From positions 62,001-126,000 of the forward strand of contig JAQGOL010000037.1 of assembly GCA_028293625.1 (NCBI GenBank): a DNA stretch of 64,000 nucleotides. The letters run 5' to 3'. A model generated the notes under the pieces. It saw only the letters and a list, made by a program, of their open reading frames with translations. It ran no database searches and was not told the DNA's origin. Of the stretch, positions 35,401 through 43,936 are shown one piece after another (the first letter of the stretch is position 1; the number at the start of each line of letters is the position of its first letter). This DNA is from Chthoniobacteraceae bacterium (GTDB lineage: Bacteria; Verrucomicrobiota; Verrucomicrobiia; Chthoniobacterales; Chthoniobacteraceae). The translations under genes and the position numbers were made by a program.

Positions 35401-36329
35401 TCATGCCGCATCCGCTCGGTGATGTTGATGTGCATGACCACCGCACCGGCCAGACGCTCCGCATGCAGCGGTGTCACCATCAGCCGATACCAGCACTGTT
35501 GAGCCGGCAAATGACAGGAATATTCAATGACAAATTCCTTCGCCTGGCCGTGCAGCACCCGGCGTATCCCGGCAGCGGCCTCCCGCGCTTCCTTAAAGCA
35601 GGCGCCGGCCGCGCTCCCGCACATCGCCAGGTAATCCTGACCCACGAAGAACTCCGGGCCGTGCAGCATGTTGGCAGTGTCAAAACGCCGCCACGATTCA
35701 TTCACGGAAACAATGATTCCATGCGCATCAATCAGCGCGATATGCGCAGGCAGGGCGTTTAAAATCGCCATCTGCGTTTCGCCCATCTGCCGCTGCGCCG
35801 TCTCGGCTGTCTTGCGCTCGGCGATGTCGTGTTGCAATGCGCGGTTGGTTTCCTCCAATTGCAGCGTCTTTTGCTCCAGTTTGCGGATAAGTGTCTCGCT
35901 GTAGAGTTTGAGCAACTCCTTTTCATCGTCGCAGGGTTCTCCCGGCAACATGGGCGCCGCCCCTTTGGCCTGCACCTCACGAATGCGGGCGAGGAAATCC
36001 TCCGGTTCGGCCGGTTTAAGGATAAAGGCATCCGCGCCGAGACTCAGCGCCAGCCGCCGGTCCTGCTCTTCGGTGTAGGTCGCGGTATAGACGATAAACG
36101 AAATCTTTTTAAGATGCTCGTCGGCCTTCCAATGACGCAGCAGCGTATAGCCATCCATCACCGGCATGAGCAGGTCGGAGACGATAAGGTCGGGCGGATT
36201 GAGCCGCGCTTTGACCAGCGCCTCGATCCCGTCGCTGGCGGATTCGACCGCCGAGCCTTCCCCGGTTAGCAGGGTGCGCAGGTAATAGAGGTTATCCTCC
36301 TTGTCATCGACGATGAGGATGCGGGTCAT
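32472..36329 (-). CDS. Hybrid sensor histidine kinase with N- and C-terminal receiver domains, PAS and GAF domains
   Basis: A 1285-residue soluble kinase. Order: receiver (1-120, phospho-acceptor D52 in SDLLMPVMDG); coiled coil (~140-190); PAS (~190-320); PAS with PAC (~330-450, DITARKQAELEV); GAF (~460-620, GGYRMAWVGYAQGDANRSI); a second GAF-like region (~630-790); PAS (~800-920); HisKA with H925 in GIAHDLNNVLG; HATPase (N box CVNARDAMPDGG, G boxes DTGIGMPPEI and GTGLGLSTS); and a C-terminal receiver with D1216 in TDMTMPVMDG. The HDLNN type of HisKA is the PAS-rich NtrB-like class. It starts within the stop codon of the receiver gene (ATGA). No membrane helix is seen, so signals must come from inside the cell or from the partner kinase. 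Confidence 0.92.
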   Translation of the reverse strand: MTRILIVDDKEDNLYYLRTLLTGEGSAVESASDGIEALVKARLNPPDLIVSDLLMPVMDGYTLLRHWKADEHLKKISFIVYTATYTEEQDRRLALSLGADAFILKPAEPEDFLARIREVQAKGAAPMLPGEPCDDEKELLKLYSETLIRKLEQKTLQLEETNRALQHDIAERKTAETAQRQMGETQMAILNALPAHIALIDAHGIIVSVNESWRRFDTANMLHGPEFFVGQDYLAMCGSAAGACFKEAREAAAGIRRVLHGQAKEFVIEYSCHLPAQQCWYRLMVTPLHAERLAGAVVMHINITERMRHELALKLAEGTARESKERLDFALESAEVGDWSLDLLTNRAHRSLRHDQCFGYSEAVPQWGYDTFLAHIQPEDREHVDAAFQKAMAGRGDYNDEFRTLWSDGSVHWLWTRGRFYFDQMGKPCRFAGIVTDITARKQAELEVTRVNRALQMLSTCNEALIRAEVEHELLERVCQIAVETGGYRMAWVGYAQGDANRSIKPMAHAGTEDGYLSAIKVSWNENDPQGHGLAGQVIRSGQAVVCEDFSRDPTMAHWRALAEQRGYRGVIFLPLRDGKQAFGFLGLYSAEISRTSADELKLLQELADNLAFGIVNARARLDRQRLQTAVMSVAAGVSAATGTEFYENLAGYMAAALGGQAGFVSQLRSGEALSATTLAAVVDGAVVENFDYFIEGTPCAKLSASETCVVAQQVVEEFPGALRLAALGAQAYVGRRLDGSNGQPLGHLFVIFREPLKDVEFVTSTLQIFAARAASELERQQTDAQVREQAALIDEARDAIVVRDLEHRVTFWSKGAERLYGWTAPEARGCRLEELLEVEAAIFAEADRAVRETGEWNGEIHKHARDASIMTLNSRWTLMRNAHGEPQSILSIDTDITERKKIEQQFLRAQRMESIGTLAGGIAHDLNNVLGPIMISLEVLKMRFPDPASAKLISILDSSAQRGADMVRQVLSFARGVEGRRMELQIRHIIQEIEKIANDTFLKHIQVRTIIPYDLWTVVGDPTQMHQVLLNLCVNARDAMPDGGTLTISAENRFLDTHYAALNLEAKAGPYVSLQVEDTGIGMPPEIIEKIFDPFFTTKEVGKGTGLGLSTSLAIVKSHGGFFRVSSEPLKGTRFKLYIPAKTEATAETAAKVAAELPLGNGELILVVDDEAAVRQITQATLEAFGYQVLLACDGAEAVAIYATRRAEIAAVLTDMTMPVMDGLATIQVLRKLNSTLRIIAASGLSSSGDVARACGSDIKHFIAKPYTADALLKVLQQTLAETD

Positions 36330-36718
36330 GAATTCCCCTTGGATAAGCGTGGATGGGAGCCAAAGCTGGTCACTTCGGTCGCAAAGGTGTCCGGATCAAT
36401 CGGTTTTTCGATATAGCCGTTGCAGCCGGCGGCCAGGGCCTTTTCCCGGTCGCCCATCATCGCATACGAGGTAACGGCGACAATCGGAGTCTCGCGCAGC
36501 GACTCAATGCGGCGCAAGGCGCGCGCCACGTCATGGCCATCCATCGTCGGGAGCTGGATGTCGAGGACCACCAGATCGGGCGTGAAGGTCTGCGCCAGCG
36601 CGATGCCATGGAGGCCGTCCGTGGCCGGCACAACTTTGTAGCCGTGTTCCTCCAGCAGATAGGTGGCGAGGTAACGATTGTTCTCGTTATCTTCGATAAG
36701 CAGGATGGTGCGATTCAT
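36326..36718 (-). CDS. Single-domain response regulator (DivK/CheY-like)
   Basis: A 130-residue receiver with no output domain. It begins NRTILLIEDNENNRY, has the acidic pair E9-D10, the phospho-acceptor D53 in VVLDIQLPTMDG, the switch threonine/serine region IVAVTSYAM and the lysine of YIEKPIDP. The sequence is closest to DivK-like receivers that shuttle phosphate or bind kinases. The ATG at 36718 overlaps the upstream kinase stop (ATGA), and its own stop overlaps the next kinase start the same way. A frame extension to 36775 lies inside the kinase gene and is rejected. It most likely passes phosphate between the two flanking kinases. Confidence 0.92.
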   Translation of the reverse strand: MNRTILLIEDNENNRYLATYLLEEHGYKVVPATDGLHGIALAQTFTPDLVVLDIQLPTMDGHDVARALRRIESLRETPIVAVTSYAMMGDREKALAAGCNGYIEKPIDPDTFATEVTSFGSHPRLSKGNS

Positions 36719-39270
36719 GGGGGTGAAGGTTTCTGCAGGGGGAGAGTTACGGTAAAGACGCTGCCCTTGGACCACTCGCTCGCAACAGAAATTTCCCCTC
36801 CAAGCAATGCCGCCAGGCGGCGCGAGATTGCCAAACCAAGTCCCGTCCCCTCGGCATGTCGGGCGAGGCCCGTGTCGACCTGCCGAAAAGGCTGGAACAG
36901 CGTCGCCAGGTTTTCAGAATCGATCCCGATCCCGGTGTCCGCCACGCAAATGCGCACGGCCGGGCACGGTGCCGCATCCCGGGAGGATTGGAAATTGGCG
37001 ATCCTCTCGGCCGTGAGCGTCACGCTGCCGCGGTCAGTAAACTTGATGGCATTGTTCAGGAGGTTAAGAAGAATCTGATCCACGCGCCGCCGGTCGCTCA
37101 CCATCTCGCCCAATTCCGGGGCCAGGACGTGGGTCAGTGTCAGGCTTTTTTTATCCGCCAGCGGCTGGACCGTGGCAACGGCGTGTTCAAGCGAAACCCG
37201 CGGGTCGAAAGGCTCTGCGCAAACCGTAAATTGGCCCGCCTCAATCTTCGAGATGTCGAGCACGTCGTTGATCAGGGCAAGCAAATGCCTCGCGCTGTTT
37301 CGCACCATCCCTAGCTGCTTGGTCTGCTCTGCGTTGAGCGGCCCAGGCCGGCCCATCAGCAGGATGCCGGTAAAGCCGATGATGGAATTAAGCGGCGTGC
37401 GCAGCTCGTGCGACATCGTCGCCAGGAACGCCGATTTTATCCGATCCGCAGCCTCGGCGCGCACAAGAGCGCTCTGCAACTCCGCCGTGCGTTTGGTCAC
37501 CTCATTCTCAAGATTCGTGTTGAGCTCATGCAACGCCGTCTCCGCCCGCTTGCGCTGCGTCATGTCCAGAAAAACGCAGTGGATAACTTTCCGCCCAGCC
37601 AGTTCGAGCATCCGCCCCGACACCAACACATCGCGAGTTTCCCCGGCTTTGGTGCGGTGCTGGGTTTCAAATTCGATCTCGCCTTCAACCTGCAGGGTCT
37701 CGATGCGTCTGCGCGTCTCTTCCTGCACCGCTTCAATATTCGAGATATCCAGCCCGGAAAACTCCTGCACCGTATAACCGAGTTGCCGCGCCGCCTGCTT
37801 GTTGCATTCAACAATCAGAGCGGTCGCCTCATCGATGACCACCACCCCGACCGGGGTTTGATCAAAAAGCGTATGGAAACGCAGTTCCGCCTCCCGCAGA
37901 GCTGACTCCACGCGTTTCTGTTCTGAAATGTCGATTCCCACGCCAACCAGGCATGCCTTCCCCTGGAAAACGACTTGCCGGCCTGTAAAAAAATAAGGCG
38001 TGGCACGACCGTCTTTGGACAAAAACGGCGCTTCGATTGCGGAGCCTCCCAACGTAAACACCTTTGCGATGCGTTCCTGCACCGTAAGCTGGTCCGTGCC
38101 GGCAAAGAAATCCAACGGGTGCATCCGCGCGATCTCCTCCAGGGAATAGCCGGAGACGACGTGGAAATTTCGATTCCAGCGCAGGAATCGCCCCTGATCG
38201 TCGTAGAAATAGACGATGCCCGGCATGCTCTCAATCATTGCGTCGGAGAAAAGCTTCTCGCCCTGCGCAATCGCTTCCGCCTGCCGCCGTGCCTCCTCCC
38301 GCTCCAGATTGTCCAGGGCGAATGAAATATCACCGGCGGCCTCCCTGAGCAGCGCGATTTCCTTGTCTTGAAAAAATCCTTTTTCGCTCGAGTAAACGCT
38401 GAGAGTGCCGCATACCGCACCTTTCAGCCGGATGGGAAAAACCGCGGAGGCGCAAAAACCGCAGCGTCCGGCATGTCCGCGCCAGGGCAGCGTCGCGGCG
38501 TCTTTGAGCATATCATTGCAAACATATGGATTCCCTGTGCGGAATGCCGTCCCGGTCGGGCCGCGGCCTTCCGGACGCTCGTCGCCGTATACTCTGATTT
38601 TTCGCAGGTAGCCCGTATCGTCTCCGCAATCGGCCACGGGCTCGATCACTTGTGCCACCGGGTCGTGCCACCCGACCCAAGCCATGCAAAAACCACCATG
38701 TTCAACAAGGACGTGACAGACTCGCCGGAATAGCTCGTCGCGGTTCGGCATCCGCACGATAGCTTGATTGACCCCGCTCAGTGCTGCATAGAGCCGATTG
38801 AGACGCTCTATTTCAGCTTCATGGCTCCTCCGGCCGGTGATCCTGACCAGGCGGGCAGTCTGGTTAATGAGGCAGATTGCCACGCCCGTCAGTGCGAAAT
38901 AAAATAGCTGCCAGCGCTCAACTTCAGATGCGATGGCGAAGCTATAAATCGGCGTTAATAGACAATAGCTTGCGCCCAAACAGGAGAGTCCCGTCGCCAG
39001 CAAACCGGCTCGCAACCCACCCATGCAGGCGCTAAGCATGATCGGCACGATAAAAATCACCAAGGTTGGTTGACCGTCCAACCAACCATCCATTGCGATC
39101 CGCAAAGCCAATGTGGCGCCCGTTACTGCCGTTGCCAACAGACAGGCCCGCCATAACCGCAGCCGTTCCGAGCGGGCGAATCCCACTTGCATCGCGTCGA
39201 TACAAGCCGCCCACGGCTTCGACCAGCCACTGGCGATCTTTTCGAAACTATCCGCGGCTTCGTCGTTCAT
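36715..39270 (-). CDS. Membrane-bound sensor histidine kinase with GAF and PAS domains
   Basis: An 851-residue kinase, first of the three-gene signalling operon. The N-terminus has four membrane helices in the KdpD/DUF4118 style (LLATAVTGATLALRIAM, LVIFIVPIMLSACMGG, LLATGLSCLGASYCLL, LFYFALTGVAICLIN). A GAF domain follows (~145-310, GGFCMAWVGWHDPVAQVIE), then PAS (~330-450), PAS (~460-580), HisKA with H621 in ATMSHELRTPLNSIIGF, and HATPase (NLLNNAIKF, DTGIGID, GTGLGLAISRRLAALLGG). It has no receiver of its own, so the adjacent single-domain receiver is the obvious first phospho-acceptor. The ATG at 39270 has an AAGGA six bases upstream and is preferred to the far 5' ATG at 39429. Confidence 0.9.
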   Translation of the reverse strand: MNDEAADSFEKIASGWSKPWAACIDAMQVGFARSERLRLWRACLLATAVTGATLALRIAMDGWLDGQPTLVIFIVPIMLSACMGGLRAGLLATGLSCLGASYCLLTPIYSFAIASEVERWQLFYFALTGVAICLINQTARLVRITGRRSHEAEIERLNRLYAALSGVNQAIVRMPNRDELFRRVCHVLVEHGGFCMAWVGWHDPVAQVIEPVADCGDDTGYLRKIRVYGDERPEGRGPTGTAFRTGNPYVCNDMLKDAATLPWRGHAGRCGFCASAVFPIRLKGAVCGTLSVYSSEKGFFQDKEIALLREAAGDISFALDNLEREEARRQAEAIAQGEKLFSDAMIESMPGIVYFYDDQGRFLRWNRNFHVVSGYSLEEIARMHPLDFFAGTDQLTVQERIAKVFTLGGSAIEAPFLSKDGRATPYFFTGRQVVFQGKACLVGVGIDISEQKRVESALREAELRFHTLFDQTPVGVVVIDEATALIVECNKQAARQLGYTVQEFSGLDISNIEAVQEETRRRIETLQVEGEIEFETQHRTKAGETRDVLVSGRMLELAGRKVIHCVFLDMTQRKRAETALHELNTNLENEVTKRTAELQSALVRAEAADRIKSAFLATMSHELRTPLNSIIGFTGILLMGRPGPLNAEQTKQLGMVRNSARHLLALINDVLDISKIEAGQFTVCAEPFDPRVSLEHAVATVQPLADKKSLTLTHVLAPELGEMVSDRRRVDQILLNLLNNAIKFTDRGSVTLTAERIANFQSSRDAAPCPAVRICVADTGIGIDSENLATLFQPFRQVDTGLARHAEGTGLGLAISRRLAALLGGEISVASEWSKGSVFTVTLPLQKPSPP

Positions 39271-39566
39271 TGAACGTCCTTGCTGTCGTTCAATGCCTGG
39301 GTACCGAAGCAATGCGGTTTGTTTTCGGCGTTCGTAAACAGTCCTTTCGATTTTTGAGGACCCGCCACTTTTTCCAGGAGAAAATCCTGGGCGGAAACTA
39401 GGCAGAAATAAAGAGAAAGCGAAGCGCAATCAGCCCGTTCGTCCGCCTTCCTAATTACAAGTGAGGAACGCGATGCGATTCCGGTTTCTATCAAAAGCAG
39501 CCTCACCCTTGCTCCGGCGGGAATTGCGGCGGTTAATATCCGAAAATTCATCGGCGGCAAACGACT
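39271..39566. other. Intergenic region upstream of the kinase operon, 296 bp
   Basis: Contains the kinase ribosome site (AAGGA on the minus strand, 39277-39281). Otherwise no gene, tRNA, repeat or clear terminator is seen. Minus-strand reading frames here are open for up to ~95 codons but show no family likeness. Confidence 0.45.
39277..39281 (-). promoter_or_regulatory. Ribosome binding site deciding the membrane kinase start
   Basis: AAGGA on the minus strand lies 6 bases before the ATG at 39270, supporting this start over an in-frame ATG at 39429. Confidence 0.6.
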
Positions 39567-40889
39567 TCAGAGCTGATCTTCGAATGGCGCCTGGAGCCAG
39601 CGCAGCGGCAGCTCAATGATACGACTGGCGGTAAACGAATTTAAGTTCACGGGCCTTGAACGCTGCAGATCGCGTTGGAAGACGCGCGACTGTTCCCTGG
39701 CAAACTCCAGGTCGAGCACATTGAGGTTGGCTTCATCATTGATCGCCAGAGACCGTGGATCGAAATTCGCGGAACCGACCGAGACAAACAGCCCGTCCGC
39801 GACAAGGAGCTTGGAGTGCAGCATGGTTCCTCGAAATTCATAGAGTTCAACACCCGCCGCGCGAAGCTGCGGCCAGCGTTTGCGGGACGCCAGGCGCACC
39901 GCGGGAAAATCGATGTGACGGCCTGCCATAATCACCTGCACTTTCACCCCTCGCCGCGCGGCAGCGCAAAGCGCCGTGGCAAGGGCGTCGTCCGGAACAA
40001 AATAGGCATTCTCAATCAGGAGCGACTTTCGCGCGCCGGCGATGGCGAGGTGATACATCAGGCCGACCGCATAACGCCCGTGCTGTGGCGCGCTGTAAAA
40101 AACCCCGGCTTGCGCCCTGCCAACAGCGGGCAGAGCCGGAAAATATCCGGCCCCAAGAATGACGTCGTGATGCAACTTGAACCAATTGGAATTAAAAGCC
40201 GCCTGCATTTGCGCCACCACGGGTCCCTCGACCCGGTAATGCAATTCCCTCCATTGAACGGCCCCGCCAGGGCGGCCGCGCCATTCATCACCGATACCGA
40301 CACCGCCGATGAATCCGATTCGTCCATCGACAATCAGCAGCTTGCGGTGCGTTCGAGAGTTGATACGCCAGAAATCGGGCGCCCAAATCGGGTGATAAAT
40401 TTCAAGTTGCACGCCGGCGGCGCGAAGCGGCGCATGATACTGGCCCGAGCTTAAAGCGCCCAGGCCGTCCAGGATCACTTTGACTTCCACGCCGGCACGA
40501 GCGCGCGCGGCCAGGGCGTCGACGAACTCCTGGGCGACTTTGCCTTGGTGAAAAACAAATGTTTCAAAGGTAATCGTCCGTTGTGCCCGGTAGATCGACC
40601 GAAGCATCGCGGAAAATATCTCTTCTCCATCGTTTAACGTCGTCACGCGATTTCCGGGAAGGAAGCTTGCCCCGAGCAGCGAGCCGGTTGCCTGGGCAAA
40701 ATCAGCACTGCCAACCGCACTGACCACGGGCAGCGGCTTTTGCAATCGTCTCGCCGATGCGCATCCGCAAATCACGAGTGGCAGGCACGCGAATAAAAGC
40801 CTGATTCCATGTTGACGATAAACGAGGCATTTCACCGTCCACCTCACATATCGCAAAATCGCAAAGTAACCGGAAAACTGGAAACGCAT
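39567..40889 (-). CDS. Phospholipase D-family protein, cardiolipin synthase-like, probable lipoprotein
   Basis: A 440-residue protein with both HKD motifs of the phospholipase D superfamily: HRKLLIVDGRIGFIGG and HSKLLVADGLFVSVGSANFDPRS. This arrangement, with IYRAQRTITFETFVFHQGKVAQEFVDAL before the first motif, fits ClsB/ClsC-type cardiolipin synthases, which join two phosphatidylglycerols or use other phospholipid donors. The N-terminus has a basic stretch, a hydrophobic core LLFACLPLVI and a likely lipobox ICGC, so a lipoprotein is expected. Membrane helices of the ClsA type are absent. It precedes the kinase operon on the same strand but 296 bp away. The exact substrate (lipid or nucleic acid) is not proven by motifs alone. 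Confidence 0.85.
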   Translation of the reverse strand: MRFQFSGYFAILRYVRWTVKCLVYRQHGIRLLFACLPLVICGCASARRLQKPLPVVSAVGSADFAQATGSLLGASFLPGNRVTTLNDGEEIFSAMLRSIYRAQRTITFETFVFHQGKVAQEFVDALAARARAGVEVKVILDGLGALSSGQYHAPLRAAGVQLEIYHPIWAPDFWRINSRTHRKLLIVDGRIGFIGGVGIGDEWRGRPGGAVQWRELHYRVEGPVVAQMQAAFNSNWFKLHHDVILGAGYFPALPAVGRAQAGVFYSAPQHGRYAVGLMYHLAIAGARKSLLIENAYFVPDDALATALCAAARRGVKVQVIMAGRHIDFPAVRLASRKRWPQLRAAGVELYEFRGTMLHSKLLVADGLFVSVGSANFDPRSLAINDEANLNVLDLEFAREQSRVFQRDLQRSRPVNLNSFTASRIIELPLRWLQAPFEDQL

Positions 40890-41152
40890 AGGGGCGGAGA
40901 AATCGTAAAAAGCATAAAGGCTGAACGGGAGAACTCGGCTCCGTGATGTTCAGGCGATAGCGCGGAAGATAGCCACTTTCGTGCGCATCAACCTAATCAA
41001 TATGCTCGCCGCTGGCGGTTCGTGCCCGCTGGTAACCATTTTTCTGCTCTGTTTCTATAGGAGTGCGAATCGCTGTTTTCGATCATTCCAATGGAATTCG
41101 TCTTGCCGCCATTCCGCCTGGCTTCCTACCCTCCTTATCTACTCTCCCCATT

Positions 41153-42211
41153 ATGCCAAACATGCGTTTTCGCTCTTCCCGGGTGCTATCCATTCTCCTC
41201 GTTGGACTGCACATGGCCACTGCACAGGCTGCCGACACCTACGCGGAAAATCCCGGCGCGGAAGGCGACGGCACCTACTCCGTTGGTCCGGAGTACAAAA
41301 TCGATCCCGATCTCACGGATCGAGGAAATCCCAAAGGCAAATCCTTTGAATTCTCGATGCCGCTGGCCAACAGCAAAATCTTTCAGGGTGACGATAAGAC
41401 GCTTGAGCCTGCCAAAAAACCGGTGCGGGTGGAGCGCAAGATTTCCGTCTATGTGCCGGCCGCTTATAAAGACGGCACAAAGGCTCCGCTTCTCGTCATC
41501 CATGACGGCCCGGGCCAGCTCAATCTGGTGCGCAACGCGCTCGATAACCTGACAATTTCCAAGGATCCAAACCGCAGCCTGCCCGCCTTCATTGCGATCG
41601 CCGTTGAGAACGGCGGCAACGATGGCAAAAACAGCGAGCGCGGCCTCGAATACGACACCATGTCCGACCGGCTTGCCCGGTTCATTCAGGATGAAGTTCT
41701 GCCGGCGGTGCTGAATAATGCGGCCATCAAAGAGGCTTACCCTCACATCGCTTTCACGGAGAACCCATGGGGCCGCGGCGTGATTGGCTGCAGCTCGGGC
41801 GGTGCGGCGGCATTGACGATGGCTTGGTTCCGGCCCGATTTGTTCCGGCGCGTGATAGCCTATTCGGGCACGTTTGTGGATCAGCAGGATGATGACGCGC
41901 CCGAGGAAGCCGCATACCCGCTCGGCGCATGGGAATACCACTCCGGCATGAAGTTGATTGAAACCAGCGAACAAAAACCGCTGCGTATCTTCACGCATGT
42001 CTCCGAGAAGGATCTGAGGCCAAATGATGCGGAGGAAACCCATCATAACTGGGTGATGGCCGGCCAGCGCACGGCGGCTGCCCTCAAGGCCAAAGGCTAC
42101 CATCAACGCTTTGTATTCAGCCAGGCCACCGGACATTGCGACGGACGCGTTTTCCAGCAAACCCTGGCCGACACCTTGGTGTGGGTATGGCGTGGTTACC
42201 ACGCTGACTGA
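41153..42211 (+). CDS. Secreted esterase of the enterochelin esterase (Fes/YieL-like) family
   Basis: A 352-residue alpha/beta hydrolase with signal peptide RVLSILLVGLHMATAQA. It has the family features RKISVYVPAAYKDGTKAPLLVIHDG (beta-3/oxyanion region), IQDEVLPAV, the nucleophile elbow GCSSGG (S214), a catalytic acid candidate in ITHVSEKDLR-like FTHVSEKDLRPND and a histidine in QATGHCDGR. Length and layout match the putative esterase/enterochelin esterase family, members of which include feruloyl and acetyl-xylan esterases. The natural substrate is unknown; other hydrolases nearby suggest a role in carbohydrate breakdown. The ATG at 41153 is chosen because the signal peptide follows; ATG 41162 is nearly equal, while ATG-like starts further upstream are not supported. 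Confidence 0.85.
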   Translation: MPNMRFRSSRVLSILLVGLHMATAQAADTYAENPGAEGDGTYSVGPEYKIDPDLTDRGNPKGKSFEFSMPLANSKIFQGDDKTLEPAKKPVRVERKISVYVPAAYKDGTKAPLLVIHDGPGQLNLVRNALDNLTISKDPNRSLPAFIAIAVENGGNDGKNSERGLEYDTMSDRLARFIQDEVLPAVLNNAAIKEAYPHIAFTENPWGRGVIGCSSGGAAALTMAWFRPDLFRRVIAYSGTFVDQQDDDAPEEAAYPLGAWEYHSGMKLIETSEQKPLRIFTHVSEKDLRPNDAEETHHNWVMAGQRTAAALKAKGYHQRFVFSQATGHCDGRVFQQTLADTLVWVWRGYHAD

Positions 42212-42228
42212 GCCGCCAATAACGCGTT

Positions 42229-42406
42229 GTGATTTTTACTCTCAAGCTCGACCCTGCGACCGGTCTGTTTGTGGAACTGTGAGGCCAGGCGCGCCTCTTT
42301 CGCGGTTGCGCTCCGGCAGTTCGAAGGCGGACTCGGTTTCTATTTGACGGAAAGAGGCGCCGGCACCGCCGATATCGGAGCCGAGACTTTTCTCCGGATC
42401 CATTAA
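42229..42406 (+). pseudogene. Possible decayed gene fragment between the esterase and a small minus-strand gene
   Basis: Two short coding-like stretches lie in different frames: a run ending LKLDPATGLFVEL with a stop at 42280-42282, and from 42281 a run containing FEGGLGFYLTERGAGTADIG with a stop at 42404-42406. A frameshift between them would explain the pattern. There is no start codon or recognisable family, so this may be chance. Confidence 0.22.
42291..42360. repeat. 11-bp perfect inverted repeat
   Basis: GCGCCTCTTTC at 42291-42301 is the exact reverse complement of 42350-42360, with 48 bases between. The arms are too far apart for a normal terminator; the role is unknown. Confidence 0.5.
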
Positions 42407-42411
42407 AAGGC

Positions 42412-42729
42412 TTACGTCTTCACGCAGTGCGTGTCGAACAGCGTCTCTCCGGTTTCTGATTTTCGCACAAAAATCACAATGGCTTCCGCTCGTGGATTGT
42501 AGCCTGAGACCATCCGCGCCGCCTTGGTTCCATACCAGCGTGCGAGCAGTTTTGAGACGCCGATTTCCGGCAGGAAATCGTAGGTGGCCTGTTCGGCATT
42601 CTCATTGTCCTGATTACAAAGAACACGGACCAGGCCGCGCCCGCTCGTTCGGTATCCTTCGCGAGCACAGGCGGTGACGGCTGGCGCGTTCCTCCTGATA
42701 AACTCGACTTGTTCGAGATGTGAAATCAT
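42412..42729 (-). CDS. Small hypothetical protein
   Basis: A 105-residue, slightly basic protein that I do not recognise. Visible features are an N-terminal helix SHLEQVEFIRRNAPAVTACAREG, a central DFLPEIGVSKLLARWYGTKAARMVSGYN and a strand pair AIVIFVRKSET. No signal peptide or membrane segment is seen, so it is probably cytoplasmic. It is flanked by intergenic spaces of about 200 bp on both sides and is read opposite to its neighbours. The frame has no overlap with a better gene, which is the main reason to accept it. Confidence 0.5.
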   Translation of the reverse strand: MISHLEQVEFIRRNAPAVTACAREGYRTSGRGLVRVLCNQDNENAEQATYDFLPEIGVSKLLARWYGTKAARMVSGYNPRAEAIVIFVRKSETGETLFDTHCVKT

Positions 42730-42931
42730 TGGATTGAAGCTTTGAGATTCTATCGAAGCGAAGGTTTAAATTGCGGTGGTCGAAAGCTGCGTGACAGCCG
42801 CTAAGATCAATAGCTTAAAACCGGATGAGGAGATCAGTGTTGTTTGGTGGGTGATCTTTGGACCCGCTGAACTGGCATCTCTCATAACCAGGCTTGAACA
42901 GGCTTCTATAACAGAGAAGCTCGCGGCCCTT

Positions 42932-43930
42932 ATGAAACGTCTCCTCCCGTTCCTGCTCGCCCCGATTGCCGCCATGTCGGCCAATTCCGCCGACCTGAAG
43001 ATCGAGCGGCTCGACCCAGCCCTCGATCGCCTGATTCCCGCGGACGCCAAAATTGAAAAACTTGCCGAAGGGTTCACCTGGTCGGAAGGGCCAACCTGGT
43101 ACAATGGCAGCCTAGTTTTTTCCGATGTACCCGAGAACGTCATTTACCGGTGGACATCGGGCGCAACCAAAGCGGTGCCTTTTCTTAAACCGAGCGGCAT
43201 GCTCACGCCTCGGGAAGGCTTTCATGAGCAAGGTTCAAATGGTCTTTCAATCGATGCCGAAGGCCGGCTGCTGATCTGCCAGCATGGAGAACGCCGGGTT
43301 GCGCGATTGGAAAAAGACGGCAAACAAACCGCCCTGACAGACAAATTTGAAGGCAAACATTTCAACAGCCCCAACGATCTGGTCGTCACAAAAAACGGGG
43401 AAATTTATTTTACCGACCCTCCGTACGGCCTGGAGAAAGGAAACGAGTCGCCCCTTAAGGAAATTTCCTTTAACGGCGTCTATCGGCTCACAAAGAACGG
43501 CGAACTGAGCGCGGTCATCAAGGATCTTACATTCCCGAACGGAATCGCCCTGAGTCCGGATGAGAAAACGCTCTACATTGCCGTCTCCGATCCCAAAGCC
43601 CCGAGGCTCATGGCATACAGCATCGAGCCGGATGGATCGCTCTCAAACGGGCGCGTTTTTTTCGACGCTGCCCCGCTGGTCACTCTCGAGCGCAAAGGAT
43701 TGCCCGATGGGTTGAAGGTCGATCGCGCCGGCAACGTGTTCACCACCGGTCCGGGCGGCGTGCTTGTTATCTCTCCGAACGGCAAGCATCTCGGCTCGAT
43801 TCTCACCGGTCAGCCAACCGGAAACTGCGCGTGGGGTGACGACGGTTCAACCCTTTACATCACTGCCAACATGTTCCTTTGCCGTGTAAAAACCACCACC
43901 AAAGGCTTCGGCACCGCGGTCCCGAAATAG
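42932..43930 (+). CDS. Secreted SMP-30/gluconolactonase-family protein
   Basis: A 332-residue six-bladed beta-propeller lactonase. Signal peptide KRLLPFLLAPIAAMSANS is followed by AKIEKLAEGFTWSEGPTWYNGSLVFSDVPENVIYRW, with the metal-binding glutamate in SEGP. The other metal ligands fit FNSPNDLVVTKNGEIYFTDPPYG (Asn/Asp) and LTFPNGIALSPDEKTLYI (Asn), and a later aspartate in KGLPDGLKVD. The family hydrolyses sugar lactones such as gluconolactone; the precise lactone is not known. ATG 42932 starts the signal peptide and is preferred over the longer open frame from 42776. It ends 6 bp before the convergent sialate esterase stop. Confidence 0.9.
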   Translation: MKRLLPFLLAPIAAMSANSADLKIERLDPALDRLIPADAKIEKLAEGFTWSEGPTWYNGSLVFSDVPENVIYRWTSGATKAVPFLKPSGMLTPREGFHEQGSNGLSIDAEGRLLICQHGERRVARLEKDGKQTALTDKFEGKHFNSPNDLVVTKNGEIYFTDPPYGLEKGNESPLKEISFNGVYRLTKNGELSAVIKDLTFPNGIALSPDEKTLYIAVSDPKAPRLMAYSIEPDGSLSNGRVFFDAAPLVTLERKGLPDGLKVDRAGNVFTTGPGGVLVISPNGKHLGSILTGQPTGNCAWGDDGSTLYITANMFLCRVKTTTKGFGTAVPK

Positions 43931-43936
43931 ATTTGA

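Noticed and set aside
36719-36775. Longer form of the single-domain receiver
   Set aside because: The extension lies inside the upstream kinase gene, and the ATGA overlap start at 36718 gives the standard receiver N-terminus.
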